DNA from: Pseudomonas thivervalensis
GTDB lineage: Bacteria > Pseudomonadota > Gammaproteobacteria > Pseudomonadales > Pseudomonadaceae
Assembly (NCBI RefSeq): GCF_001269655.1
Contig: NZ_LHVE01000013.1
Location: forward strand, 273,666 to 337,665
Reading direction: 5' to 3'
DNA: 64,000 nucleotides
How positions within the stretch are numbered: position 1 is the first letter of the stretch; the number at the start of each line of letters is the position of its first letter. The notes beneath the pieces are model-generated. The model saw only the letters and a program-made list of their open reading frames with translations, searched no databases and was not told the DNA's origin. A program made the translations under genes and the position numbers. Below are positions 51,145 through 60,351 of this stretch, in pieces.

Positions 51145-52692
51145 ATGAAGAAATTACCCGTCATACTCATTTTTTTCTTGTTATTGTCGAGCGGTTCAAT
51201 TTCAAGCGCATCAGACACTTCTCCTGTCAGCCCTCCACAGCAGAACAGTATAGTTGCTGTCCCCCTCCAACCCCTTCACGGCCCTGCGCTAGCGGCAGAA
51301 CTAACCCGTCGTTACCAAGACACCCGAGCCGACTGCGGCACCGTCAACAGACCGGCATTTCTGTGTTCGGGAATTCTACTGCGAGGTACAAGCGATGCAG
51401 AGGGCAAGCCCTACGATGTCTGGAATCCCAGCGACACGGCGATACGCGTAGGCGGCACTTCATTCTCCTACTTGCGCTCGGACTTCAATATTAAACGCCT
51501 GGCCTATACCTATGATAAGGGCTATATATTCTTTCCCAACCTGGAAACACCACCCGATAAACTGCGCATAGAGGTTCTATGTTTCTTCCCCGTCGACGGA
51601 GCATCGGACCATCGCTCCAACAAAGGCTGTGGTGCACACCAGAACGCCCCTGTCGTCAGTGAACCTTGCGGCGTACAAGGCATTCATACAGCCGAACAAT
51701 GGGCCGCTCATTACGTCCAGTATCCCCAAGGTGAAAAACGCTGCGGCTTTGACGTTAGCAAATCATCCACTACGCCAACGGCTCCCGTTTTTTATCAGGC
51801 CTTGATGACCGGGCCTTTAGTTTTTCCCATTGCTTATGACGCGCCCAACGATATGAAATTGACGACTTGGCAGGCTGGCATTCCTGAGCAACTACCGATC
51901 GAAGCCTTCATGTACACGCGTGATACCGGCATTCGCTCCGTGCAACATGATCAGAGACGCTTCCATGAGCTGACAGGTGTTGTTTTGCCCATCATAAAAA
52001 TTACCTTAGCCAACACTTTCCAAGGGCAAGCAACATTTGAATATCGCGAGGTCGATCAAGCCATCCTTCCTGAATCGCCGACAAAACCCAAGGTTCCCAA
52101 AACGTATAACGCCGCGGGCGACCATCTGAAAATGAGCGATATCTACACCGACGCGCATGTGGAGGTTGAAGTACCTCACTACGCAGGTATGCATGCCACC
52201 GATACCATCAGGGCGCGCTGGCAGGGACGGGTCAACTACAACAGCGAAATCATCACCGTCGGAGATCCCCCAGGAAAAAGACTGATCGCCATCCCTCGCC
52301 TGGAAGTCGTTGATAATATCGGCCGATCTGTCGAGGTCGGCTACTCAATCAAGGAGAAAGGAGTTGGTGAAACGATAGAGTCGGCAAGATTGACGCTGCA
52401 TATCGACCCGCAAGCGGTGGACCCATTACTGGCACCGAGTTATTCCAACTCGAAGGTTAGCGTGAACTACGGCGGTGAGACAGGCTACACCGTCAGGGTT
52501 CGTTGGGTCGGTGTCACGACCCACGATACTGAAAGCCAGGATGTGACGTCCGGCCAAGCCAACGTTTTTGACATTCCCAGTGCCTGGGTATCCGAAAACA
52601 GTGGAAAACCCGTCCTGATCAACTACTCCATTGTCCGTAAAAACAGCAACGAGCAACGGATGTTCTCTCAGGTCCTAAGGGTTAACCTCTAG
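51145..52692 (+). CDS. Secreted halovibrin (HvnA)-like protein
   Basis: A 515-aa protein with a clear signal peptide (KKLPVILIFFLLLSSGSISS). The first 330 residues match the halovibrin pattern: TRRYQDTRADCGTVNRPAFLCSG, YDVWNPS, FSYLRSD, IEVLCFFP, GCGAH, TAEQWAAHY and GFDV, with several cysteines. Two beta-rich repeats of about 90 residues follow (VEVEVPHYAGM..RARWQG and VSVNYGGETGY..VRWVG). Halovibrins of Vibrio fischeri were described as secreted ADP-ribosyltransferase/NAD-glycohydrolase proteins. Activity here is by resemblance only. Lower GC and flanking gene fragments suggest acquisition by transfer. Confidence 0.7.
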   Translation: MKKLPVILIFFLLLSSGSISSASDTSPVSPPQQNSIVAVPLQPLHGPALAAELTRRYQDTRADCGTVNRPAFLCSGILLRGTSDAEGKPYDVWNPSDTAIRVGGTSFSYLRSDFNIKRLAYTYDKGYIFFPNLETPPDKLRIEVLCFFPVDGASDHRSNKGCGAHQNAPVVSEPCGVQGIHTAEQWAAHYVQYPQGEKRCGFDVSKSSTTPTAPVFYQALMTGPLVFPIAYDAPNDMKLTTWQAGIPEQLPIEAFMYTRDTGIRSVQHDQRRFHELTGVVLPIIKITLANTFQGQATFEYREVDQAILPESPTKPKVPKTYNAAGDHLKMSDIYTDAHVEVEVPHYAGMHATDTIRARWQGRVNYNSEIITVGDPPGKRLIAIPRLEVVDNIGRSVEVGYSIKEKGVGETIESARLTLHIDPQAVDPLLAPSYSNSKVSVNYGGETGYTVRVRWVGVTTHDTESQDVTSGQANVFDIPSAWVSENSGKPVLINYSIVRKNSNEQRMFSQVLRVNL

Positions 52693-52763
52693 GTCAACCC
52701 TTAGGCAGTACATGGTTTTCCACATTCAGGCAGCACGGGAAAGCCTGGGCGCACTCCCCGGAG

Positions 52764-52920
52764 TCAGCTCAGGCTTTCATCAATCACCCACACCAACTTT
52801 CCTGACACCTTGTTGCTCACCAGCTCGGCAACGCCGCTTCGGCATCCTTGATTGCGAAGGTCCTGGCCAGTTGCGGATTCAAGCGTTTATCGACAAACAA
52901 CGGCCACACGTGTTGGCCCC
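52764..52920 (-). pseudogene. 3' fragment of a quinone oxidoreductase paralogue
   Basis: These 157 bases closely match the 3' end of the quinone oxidoreductase gene at 55017-55170, in the same orientation and including its TGA stop (52764-52766). One base is missing relative to that gene (CTCGGCAACG versus CTCCGCGAACG), which breaks the frame. The similarity ends abruptly at about 52920. Confidence 0.8.
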
Positions 52921-53020
52921 GTTGTTGCTGCGGGTGGATTACCCGCATGTGGTGAACCCGGACCCGGTGTTGAAGGCCCATGCCGAATCAGCCGGCTGGC
53001 CGATTCATACCTGGAAATAA
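52921..53020 (+). pseudogene. 3' fragment of a HAD hydrolase paralogue
   Basis: This fragment encodes LLLRVDYPHVVNPDPVLKAH and on to the stop, nearly identical to the last 31 residues of the HAD gene at 50187-50840. It is joined directly to the quinone oxidoreductase fragment, so both 5' parts are missing. Confidence 0.85.
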
Positions 53021-53050
53021 ACACCGGGCGGGAAGAGCACCCCGGTTCCT

Positions 53051-53182
53051 GTGGCGAGGGAGCTTGCTCCCGCTCGGCTGCGAAGCAGTCGTAAAACCAG
53101 CCGACGCGGTCGACCTGGACGGGCGAGTCGCCCCGATTTGGGGGCGACTGCGCCACCCAGCGGGAGCAAGCTCCCTCGCCAC
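53051..53182. repeat. REPIN, type b
   Basis: Arms GTGGCGAGGGAGCTTGCTCC (53051 on) and GGGAGCAAGCTCCCTCGCCAC (to 53182) enclose a GC-rich spacer of about 80 bases. Confidence 0.88.
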
Positions 53183-53241
53183 GGGGGCGATCCAAGCCCG
53201 CGAATACAGGACCATACAAGCGAGCTTGTTCGCCCACAGGT

Positions 53242-54030
53242 TCAACCTAGCAGCAGCCAAAAACTCCAGCCGAGCAACAACACACCACAGGCACGACTGA
53301 GCCAGAGTCCCTGGGGCAGGTTTTTCTCCAGCAGGATGAAGGCCCCTATCACTGCCACCCAGAGCAGGTTCATCACGCCGACCACGAACAGCAACCCCAT
53401 CAGCGCCCAACAGCAGCCCAGGCAGTAAGCGCCATGGGCCAGGCCCATGCGCCAGCCGCCGAGCACGTCGGGGCGCCAGTAGCCCAGAAGAAAATGCAGC
53501 GGCCCGCGACAATGCTCAAGGCAGGCGGCCTTGCTTGGCAGCCACTGATAGACGCCTGCCACCAGCAACAGACCGGCGCCCAGGGCGGTACTGGTGGTGC
53601 GCATCCCCGGGCTGAGCAAGGCGAGTTGCTCGAGCGCCCATTGCAGCGCCGTAGCGCCCAGGGCGAAGCCAGCCCAGACCAGGCCATAGGCACTGCAGAA
53701 CAGCAGCAGGGCCAGGTGTCGTTGCGGTGCTGGCATGCGCTTGCGCAGCATCTGCTGATAGATCAGCAACATGGGCAGGGCGCTGGGCAGCATCATGCCG
53801 ACCATCATCACCCCCCACATGGCGAACATCAGCAGCGCATCGGCCAGGCTCCAGGGCATGATCATGCCGGCCATTGCCGCATCCGCCATGCCACCCGGCG
53901 CATTCATGTCGCGGGCCATGCGCAGCAGCGTCAGCCAGGCCAGGGCGGTCAGCGCGAGCAGGCAGAGCAGGAACAGCCACTGCTCGCCTGTCAGCCGCTT
54001 GCTCTGGGTCGCCGCCTGGGGTTCTGCCAT
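53242..54030 (-). CDS. DUF2182 integral membrane protein
   Basis: A 262-aa protein with about seven hydrophobic segments (for example EQWLFLLCLLALTALAWLTLL near the N-terminus). Methionine-rich stretches such as MAGMIMPW and MWGVMMVGMMLPSALPMLL are typical of the DUF2182 predicted metal-binding membrane family. It is two bases downstream of a DUF1326 gene, the usual partner. Copper or other metal handling is often suggested for the pair but not shown. Confidence 0.85.
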   Translation of the reverse strand: MAEPQAATQSKRLTGEQWLFLLCLLALTALAWLTLLRMARDMNAPGGMADAAMAGMIMPWSLADALLMFAMWGVMMVGMMLPSALPMLLIYQQMLRKRMPAPQRHLALLLFCSAYGLVWAGFALGATALQWALEQLALLSPGMRTTSTALGAGLLLVAGVYQWLPSKAACLEHCRGPLHFLLGYWRPDVLGGWRMGLAHGAYCLGCCWALMGLLFVVGVMNLLWVAVIGAFILLEKNLPQGLWLSRACGVLLLGWSFWLLLG

Positions 54031-54032
54031 CG

Positions 54033-54668
54033 TTACGGCTCTATGCCATGGCCGGTGAAGTGCACGTGGGCGAGGTGGCTATGACTGCCCTGGGATTGCA
54101 GCTTGAGGGCGGAATGCGTCTGGTAGCTGCCGCTGGCGACTTCAGCCTCATGGAACTCGAAGCCCTCGGGCAGGGATAGGCGGACGCGATGCGGTGAGCC
54201 GTCGATTGGGCTGCGGATCGGCTCGCCGCTGGCCTGCAACACACCTGGAATGTCCAGGTGCGCCAAGCGTTGATCGACATCGATGGATAGGGTAATCGAC
54301 ACGAATTGCGGCTCGAACGCTTCAGTCATGGTGCTGCTGAACACCTGGAACACGTTGGCCCCAGGGTCGCTCTCCAGGCCAGAAAGGATGGTCAGCAGGG
54401 CCTGGCGTTGCGCCTCGTCGGCACGTTCATCGATGAACACCTGACAACTGCCGTTGCCCTCATGGATGGCGCCCGGCCAAGCGAAGGTGGCGGCCCAGCA
54501 CAAGCCATCCAGCGCCACCTGATTGAAATAGCCGTGCTCCACTCGCATCGACGCCACCGCCTGGCAGTGACCCTGGGTCGGTGGTGCATTGAATTGGCAG
54601 GGGCAGCCCCAATTGCAGTTGCAGGCAACGAATTCGACGCCCTGCATGCGCCATTCGGCGATGGCCAT
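54033..54668 (-). CDS. DUF1326 protein
   Basis: A 211-aa protein beginning MAIAEWRMQG, then VACNCNWGCPCQF, the cysteine-rich signature of DUF1326. GAGG upstream supports ATG 54668. It forms an operon with the DUF2182 membrane protein. The Cys motif could bind metal; function is unknown. Confidence 0.85.
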   Translation of the reverse strand: MAIAEWRMQGVEFVACNCNWGCPCQFNAPPTQGHCQAVASMRVEHGYFNQVALDGLCWAATFAWPGAIHEGNGSCQVFIDERADEAQRQALLTILSGLESDPGANVFQVFSSTMTEAFEPQFVSITLSIDVDQRLAHLDIPGVLQASGEPIRSPIDGSPHRVRLSLPEGFEFHEAEVASGSYQTHSALKLQSQGSHSHLAHVHFTGHGIEP

Positions 54669-55016
54669 GATCAACCTCTTCACCTCGCAGATGAAATGAA
54701 AGCTGCGGTTACCCCATCCCCATTAGTTAACGCTAGCAGGGTTAGCGCAACGGATACGGACTGCCGACCAGAGGTCCGCTTGCCCGAGGTCGCCGGTCAA
54801 GAGTAGAAGCCACCGTCGATAGGATGAGAGGGCCCGTCATGTTCCCGCGGACCTGTAGGAGCTGGCGAAGCCTGCGATCCTTTGATCTTTCGCTTGGGAT
54901 CCGATTGTTCTTGGAAAGATCGCAGCCTCGTTTCACTCGGCAGCTCCTACATCGCTCCTACATAACTCCTACATAGCTCCTACACATCTGCCACAGGTTG
55001 CACATAGCTGTCGCAA
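54669..55016. repeat. Type c REPIN plus 12-base tandem repeat
   Basis: A type c inverted repeat (TGTAGGAGCTGGCGAAGCCTGCGATC from 54854; AGCTCCTACA ending 54951) is followed by four near-copies of a 12-base unit around CTCCTACATAG (54942-54985). These look like tandem growth of the REPIN's distal end. No gene is seen in the 348-base gap. Confidence 0.8.
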
Positions 55017-55979
55017 TCAGCTCAGACTTTCATCGATCAGCAGCACCAACTTGCCGGACACCTGGTTGGTTGCCAGCTCCGCGAACGCCGCTTCGGCGTC
55101 CTTGATCGCGAAGGTCCGGGCCAGTTGCGGGCTCAGGCGTTTGTCGGCAAACAGCGGCCACACCTGTTGCCCCAGCTCGCTGATCAGGTCGGCCTTGAAC
55201 TGCTCGTCGCGGCTGCGCAGGGTCGAGCCGAGCAGTTGGATGCGCTTGCCCAGAACCTGGGCCAGATCGAGCTCGGTCGAGCGCCCGCCCATCAGGCCGA
55301 TCAACACCCAGCGCCCGTCAACTGACAAAAGTTTCACGTTGAGTTTGGCGTAGCTGCCGCCCACCGGGTCGAGGATCACGTCGAAGGGACCCAGGTCGTT
55401 CAAACTCTCCAGGCCATCGGTGCGTACCACGCCGCCTTGGGCGCCCAAGGCCTCGCAATAGGACAGCCGCTCGGTCGACCCGACACTGACCCAGCACGGG
55501 TTGCCGAACGCCTTGCACAGTTGGATCGCGGCCGAACCGACGCCGCTGGCCCCGGCGTGCAGCAGCACTTTCTCGCCCGGTCTGAGCCCGGCCAGTTGGA
55601 ACAGATTCAGCCACGCGGTGCTGTAGACCTCAGGCAGGGCGGCCGCTTCAGCCAATGACAAGCCCTCGGGCACTGGCAATACATGCCGGCCATCGACCAC
55701 CGCCTCCTCGGCCATCCCACCGCCGGCCAGCAACGCGCACACGCGGTCGCCCACCTGCCAGGACGAGCCCGGCCCGACCTCGCTGATCACGCCGGAACAT
55801 TCCAGCCCCAACACCTGGCTGGCGCCGGGTGGCGGCGGGTAAAGTCCGGCTTTTTGCAACAAATCGGCCCGATTCAGGCCGGCGGCCGCCACACGGATGC
55901 GAACTTGCCCGACATCACACGCCGGACTTGGCTCATCAGCCCATACCACTTGGCCTTCAACGCCTTGCAATGCTTTCAC
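55017..55979 (-). CDS. Quinone oxidoreductase (zinc-free MDR family, PIG3-like)
   Basis: A 320-aa NADPH-dependent oxidoreductase. The GroES-like N-terminal half has AAGLNRADLLQKAGLYPPPPG and the nucleotide-binding half has LLHAGASGVGSAAIQL. No zinc-ligand cysteines are present, as in quinone oxidoreductases. The GTG at 55979 (GGAGG upstream) gives the family start KALQGVEG. It is divergent from prc. A degraded copy of its 3' end lies at 52764-52920. Confidence 0.9.
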   Translation of the reverse strand: MKALQGVEGQVVWADEPSPACDVGQVRIRVAAAGLNRADLLQKAGLYPPPPGASQVLGLECSGVISEVGPGSSWQVGDRVCALLAGGGMAEEAVVDGRHVLPVPEGLSLAEAAALPEVYSTAWLNLFQLAGLRPGEKVLLHAGASGVGSAAIQLCKAFGNPCWVSVGSTERLSYCEALGAQGGVVRTDGLESLNDLGPFDVILDPVGGSYAKLNVKLLSVDGRWVLIGLMGGRSTELDLAQVLGKRIQLLGSTLRSRDEQFKADLISELGQQVWPLFADKRLSPQLARTFAIKDAEAAFAELATNQVSGKLVLLIDESLS

Positions 55980-56118
55980 GGTGCCTCCATAGTGAGTCTC
56001 GACTGGGCCCGCTGCTTCAACGCCGGGCTTTCTTGCATTATGCGCCCGGGCCACATGGAACCGGCGACTTCAAAGACGGCCTAATATGCGTTATCAATTG
56101 TCCCTGCGTCGAATCAGC

Positions 56119-58197
56119 ATGAAGCATTTGTTCCCCAGCACCGCCCTCGCGCTCGTCATTGGCCTCGGCCTGTTACCGTTGTCGAACGATACGTTCGCAG
56201 CCAACAGCTGGGACAAGCTTCAGCCCGATCGTGACGAGGTGATTGCCAGCCTTAACGTCGTCGAATTGCTCAAGCGCCATCACTACAGCAAGCCGCCGCT
56301 CGATGACGCGCGCTCGGTCATCATCTATGACAGCTACTTGAAGCTGCTCGATCCATCGCGCAGTTATTTCCTGGCCAGCGACATCGCCGAATTCGACAAG
56401 TGGAAGACCCAGTTCGACGATTTCCTCAAGAGCGGCGACCTGAACGCCGGGTTCACCATCTACAAGCGCTACCTGGACCGCGTGAAGGCGCGCCTGGACT
56501 ACGCCCTTGCCGAGCTGAACAAAGGCGTCGACAAAATCGACTTCAATGCCAAGGAAACCTTGCAGGTTGACCGCAAGGACGCCCCGTGGCTCAAAAGCAC
56601 AGCCGAGCTCGATGACCTGTGGCGCAAACGCGTCAAGGACGAAGTGCTGCGCATGAAGATCGCCGGCAAGGATCCCAAGCAGATCCAGGAAACCCTGACC
56701 AAGCGCTACAAGAACCAATTGGCGCGCCTGGACCAGACCCGCGCCGAGGACATTTTCCAGGCCTACATCAATACCTTCGCCATGTCCTACGACCCGCACA
56801 CCAATTATCTGTCACCGGATAACGCGGAAAACTTCGACATCAACATGAGCCTGTCCCTGGAAGGCATCGGTGCCGTGCTGCAAAGCGACAACGACCAGGT
56901 GAAGATCGTGCGCCTGGTCCCGGCAGGCCCTGCGGACAAGACCAAGCAGGTCAGCCCGGCGGACAAGATCATCGGTGTCGCCCAAGGCAACAAGGAAATG
57001 GTCGACGTGGTCGGCTGGCGCCTGGACGAAGTGGTCAAGCTGATCCGTGGCCCGAAAGGCTCGGTGGTGCGCCTGGAAGTCATCCCGGCCAGCAATGCGC
57101 CGAACGACCAGACCAGCAAAGTCGTGTCCATCACCCGTGAAGCGGTGAAGCTGGAAGAACAGGCCGCGAAGAAATCGGTCCTCAACCTCAAGCAGGACGG
57201 CAAGGACTACAAGCTCGGCATCATCGAGATCCCGGCCTTCTACCTGGACTTCAAGGCCTTCCGTGCCGGGGATCCGAACTACAAGAGCACCACCCGCGAC
57301 GTCAAGAAACTGCTGACCGAACTGCAGAAGGAAAAAGTCGACGGCGTGGTCATCGACTTGCGCAACAACGGCGGCGGCTCCCTGCAGGAAGCCACCGAAC
57401 TGACCAGCCTGTTCATCGACAAGGGCCCGACCGTACTCGTGCGCAACGCCGATGGCCGGGTGGATGTGCTCGAAGACGAAAACCCGGGGGCGTTCTACAA
57501 GGGGCCGATGGCCTTGCTGGTCAACCGCCTGTCGGCGTCGGCCTCGGAGATTTTCGCCGGCGCCATGCAGGACTATCACCGTGCGCTGATCATCGGCGGC
57601 CAGACCTTCGGCAAAGGCACCGTGCAGACCATCCAGCCGCTCAACCATGGCGAACTGAAGCTGACCCTGGCGAAGTTCTACCGGGTGTCCGGCCAGAGCA
57701 CCCAGCACCAAGGCGTGCTGCCTGACATCGATTACCCGTCGATCATCGACACCAAGGAAATCGGTGAAAGCGCCCTGCCCGAAGCCATGCCGTGGGACAC
57801 CATCCGGCCGGCGATCAAACCGGCCGTGGACCCGTTCAAGCCTTACCTGGCCCAACTCAAATCGGACCACGACGCCCGTTCGTCCCAGGACGCGGAGTTC
57901 GTGTTCATCCGCGACAAGCTGGCCCTGGCGCAGAAGTTGATGATGGAGAAAACCGTCACCCTCAACGAAGCCGACCGTCGCGCGCAGCATGCCGACATCG
58001 AGGCCAAGCAACTGGCCATGGAAAACCTGCGTCGCAAGGCCAAGGGCGAAGAACCGCTCAAAGAGCTGAAGAAAGAGGACGAAGACCTGATCACCGAGCC
58101 GGAAAAAACCAAGCCGGAAGACGATGCCTACCTGAGCGAGACCGGGCGGATCCTGCTGGATTACCTGAAACTCAACACGGCGATCGCCAAGCACTAG
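56119..58197 (+). CDS. prc: Periplasmic carboxy-terminal processing protease Prc
   Basis: A 692-aa tail-specific protease. It has a signal peptide (KHLFPSTALALVIGLGLLPL), an N-terminal helical region, a PDZ domain (about 225-315: LSLEGIGAVLQSDNDQVKIV), the S41 catalytic domain with the Ser in RLSASASEIFAGAM and Lys in GGQTFGKGTVQ, and a C-terminal DUF3340-type region. It trims or degrades periplasmic proteins by their C-termini. An earlier ATG at 56086 is in frame, but the signal peptide favours 56119. Confidence 0.93.
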   Translation: MKHLFPSTALALVIGLGLLPLSNDTFAANSWDKLQPDRDEVIASLNVVELLKRHHYSKPPLDDARSVIIYDSYLKLLDPSRSYFLASDIAEFDKWKTQFDDFLKSGDLNAGFTIYKRYLDRVKARLDYALAELNKGVDKIDFNAKETLQVDRKDAPWLKSTAELDDLWRKRVKDEVLRMKIAGKDPKQIQETLTKRYKNQLARLDQTRAEDIFQAYINTFAMSYDPHTNYLSPDNAENFDINMSLSLEGIGAVLQSDNDQVKIVRLVPAGPADKTKQVSPADKIIGVAQGNKEMVDVVGWRLDEVVKLIRGPKGSVVRLEVIPASNAPNDQTSKVVSITREAVKLEEQAAKKSVLNLKQDGKDYKLGIIEIPAFYLDFKAFRAGDPNYKSTTRDVKKLLTELQKEKVDGVVIDLRNNGGGSLQEATELTSLFIDKGPTVLVRNADGRVDVLEDENPGAFYKGPMALLVNRLSASASEIFAGAMQDYHRALIIGGQTFGKGTVQTIQPLNHGELKLTLAKFYRVSGQSTQHQGVLPDIDYPSIIDTKEIGESALPEAMPWDTIRPAIKPAVDPFKPYLAQLKSDHDARSSQDAEFVFIRDKLALAQKLMMEKTVTLNEADRRAQHADIEAKQLAMENLRRKAKGEEPLKELKKEDEDLITEPEKTKPEDDAYLSETGRILLDYLKLNTAIAKH

Positions 58198-58267
58198 GAT
58201 GATGGCGATTTAATGGTGATGCTCGTCGGAGTGTCATCAAACTGACATCAGTCTGTCGTGAAATACA

Positions 58268-58300
58268 GGACTGGGTGCTCCGCGCCCGGTCCTTTTTTTT
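58268..58300 (+). terminator. Rho-independent terminator after prc
   Basis: GGACTGGGTGC (58268-58278) pairs with GCGCCCGGTCC (58282-58292), with two G-U pairs, followed by eight T residues. It lies only 16 bases before the next start codon. Confidence 0.9.
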
Positions 58301-58316
58301 ATCGCCAGAGACTGCC

Positions 58317-60104
58317 ATGACCACGACAGAACAGCTGAGTGCCTTGAGTTCGATCCTGGCTCAAAGCGGTTTGCACAGCCTGTTCCAACCGATCATCTGC
58401 CTTTCCGAACGGCGTATCGTGGGCTATGAAGCCCTGACCCGCGGGCCTTCCAACAGCCCGCTGCACTCCCCTATCGCGTTGCTCTCGGTAGCGCGTCAGG
58501 CCGGACGCCTCAGCGAGCTGGAACTGGCGTGCCGCCGCAGCGCCTGCCAACGCTTCAACGAGCAAAAACTGCCAGGCAAGCTGTTTCTCAACGTCTCGCC
58601 CGAGTCCTTGCTGGAGTCCGCGCACCAGACGGGGCGCACGCTGCAATTGCTGCAAGACTTCGGCATCGCCCCCAGCCAGGTGGTGATCGAACTGACTGAA
58701 CAGACCCCCATCGATGATTTCCAGCTCTTGCAAACCGCCCTGCATCATTATCGGGCGATGGGTTTCTCGATTGCTCTGGACGACCTCGGCGCCGGTTACT
58801 CGAGCTTGCGGCTGTGGTCCGAATTGCGGCCCGACTATGTGAAGATCGACCGGCATTTCATCGACGGCATCCATCAGGACGCCCTCAAGCGCGAGTTCGT
58901 GGGCTCGATTCTGAAAATCGCCCGGGCCTCCCGCGCCCAGGTGATCGCCGAAGGGATCGAATTGCCGGAAGAACTGGCGGTGCTGATCGAAATGGGCGTC
59001 GACCTGGTCCAGGGCTATCTGCTGGCCCGCCCCCAGGAACAACCGTCACGCGACGCCAGGGCGCTGATGCCCCGGCAGGACAGCGGCGTGGCGGCGCTGA
59101 ATGATGAGGTCAACGACCTCAGTGCGCTGCTCAACGAACAGCCGGCGGTGGCCCACAACACGCCGACAGCCTCCGTGCTGGAGGCATTCCGGCGCCAGGC
59201 CAACCTCAACTCCCTGGCGGTGCTGGACAATCAGAACCAACCCTGTGGCATCGTCCACCGCCACTCACTCTCGGACGCCTTGCTCAAGCCCTTCGCCACT
59301 GACCTGTTCGCCCGCAAGCCCATCAGCCGGTTGATGAGCGATGACTTCCTGGCGGTGGAGTTGAACCAGTCGCTGCAACAAGTCAGCCGCTTGATCACCA
59401 GCCGCGCCCGACAGCGCATCGAAGAAGACTTCATCATCACCCTGAACGGCGGCTACCTGGGCCTCGGCCGGGTGATCGATGTGCTCAAGCTCATCACCGA
59501 ACTGAAAATCCAACAGGCCCGCTACGCCAACCCACTGACCCTGCTGCCGGGCAACGTCCCCATCCAGCAATGCCTCACGCGCCTGCTGCAACAACGGCAG
59601 GAGTCGGTGATCTGCTACGTGGACATCGACAGCTTCAAGCCCTTCAACGACATCTACGGCTACGGCCGTGGCGACGAAGTCCTGCTGTGCCTGGCCCAAT
59701 GCCTGAACGAACGCATCGACCCCAGCCGCGACTTCGTCGGCCACATCGGCGGCGACGACTTCCTCTTGGTCCTAGGCCCGGAAGACTGGCGCAAGCGCCT
59801 GGACCAGCTACTCAGCGACTTCCAGACCCACTGCCGCCGCTTCTACCGCCCCGAACATTTGGAGGCAGGATGTTTTACGGCGTTGAACCGACAGGGGGTT
59901 CGACAGGAGTTTGCGTTGTTGTCATTGTCGATTGGCGTGGTGCACCTGCGCACCGAGGACTGCGGCGTGCTGGATGCCAGCCAGTTGGCGGAACTGGCTT
60001 CCCAGGCCAAGCACCATGCCAAGGAGATTTTGGGAGGGAGTGTGTATTTGGTGGAGGGTTTGGCTGAGCGGGAGCTTGTGGTGGAGTTGGGGTTGTCGGT
60101 GTAA
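58317..60104 (+). CDS. Cyclic-di-GMP protein with EAL, CBS-like and GGDEF domains
   Basis: A 595-aa cytoplasmic protein. The N-terminal EAL domain (about 15-250) looks catalytically complete: YEALTRG, NVSPESL, ELTEQTP, LDDLGAGYSSL, KIDRHFID, AEGIELPEEL. The middle (about 280-400) resembles a CBS pair (NSLAVLDNQNQPCGIVHRHSL). The C-terminal GGDEF domain (about 430-580) has GGDDF in place of GGDEF, so it may be weak or regulatory. I infer a c-di-GMP phosphodiesterase controlled by the other domains. Confidence 0.9.
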   Translation: MTTTEQLSALSSILAQSGLHSLFQPIICLSERRIVGYEALTRGPSNSPLHSPIALLSVARQAGRLSELELACRRSACQRFNEQKLPGKLFLNVSPESLLESAHQTGRTLQLLQDFGIAPSQVVIELTEQTPIDDFQLLQTALHHYRAMGFSIALDDLGAGYSSLRLWSELRPDYVKIDRHFIDGIHQDALKREFVGSILKIARASRAQVIAEGIELPEELAVLIEMGVDLVQGYLLARPQEQPSRDARALMPRQDSGVAALNDEVNDLSALLNEQPAVAHNTPTASVLEAFRRQANLNSLAVLDNQNQPCGIVHRHSLSDALLKPFATDLFARKPISRLMSDDFLAVELNQSLQQVSRLITSRARQRIEEDFIITLNGGYLGLGRVIDVLKLITELKIQQARYANPLTLLPGNVPIQQCLTRLLQQRQESVICYVDIDSFKPFNDIYGYGRGDEVLLCLAQCLNERIDPSRDFVGHIGGDDFLLVLGPEDWRKRLDQLLSDFQTHCRRFYRPEHLEAGCFTALNRQGVRQEFALLSLSIGVVHLRTEDCGVLDASQLAELASQAKHHAKEILGGSVYLVEGLAERELVVELGLSV

Positions 60105-60143
60105 GTGAATCCCGCATTGGCCCGTACGCCTGGCGCTACCCCT

Positions 60144-60276
60144 GTGGCGAGGGAGCTTGCTCCCGCTGGGCTGCGCAGCAGCCCCCTCTTCTGAACGGCA
60201 ACCTCGGTGTGTCTGGTTGATCGAGTAGGCTGTTTTGGGGCTGCTTCAGCCCAGCGGGAGCAAGCTCCCTCGCCAC
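60144..60276. repeat. REPIN, type b
   Basis: Arms GTGGCGAGGGAGCTTGCTCC (60144 on) and GGGAGCAAGCTCCCTCGCCAC (to 60276) lie at the border between host-like sequence and the AT-rich immunity array. Confidence 0.88.
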
Positions 60277-60351
60277 GAAAGCGGTTGGGTAGTGTAGTAG
60301 GAACGATCATATTTCCACCTTTTGAGACAAAGTCCCTTATCGGCAATTTAG

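Noticed and set aside
52712..53020. 102-codon plus-strand frame as a new gene
   Set aside because: Its C-terminal third is a copy of the HAD hydrolase end and the rest is antisense to a quinone oxidoreductase fragment, so it is a chance fusion of gene remnants.
56812..58194. 460-codon minus-strand frame opposite prc
   Set aside because: It mirrors the conserved S41 protease frame and has no independent features.
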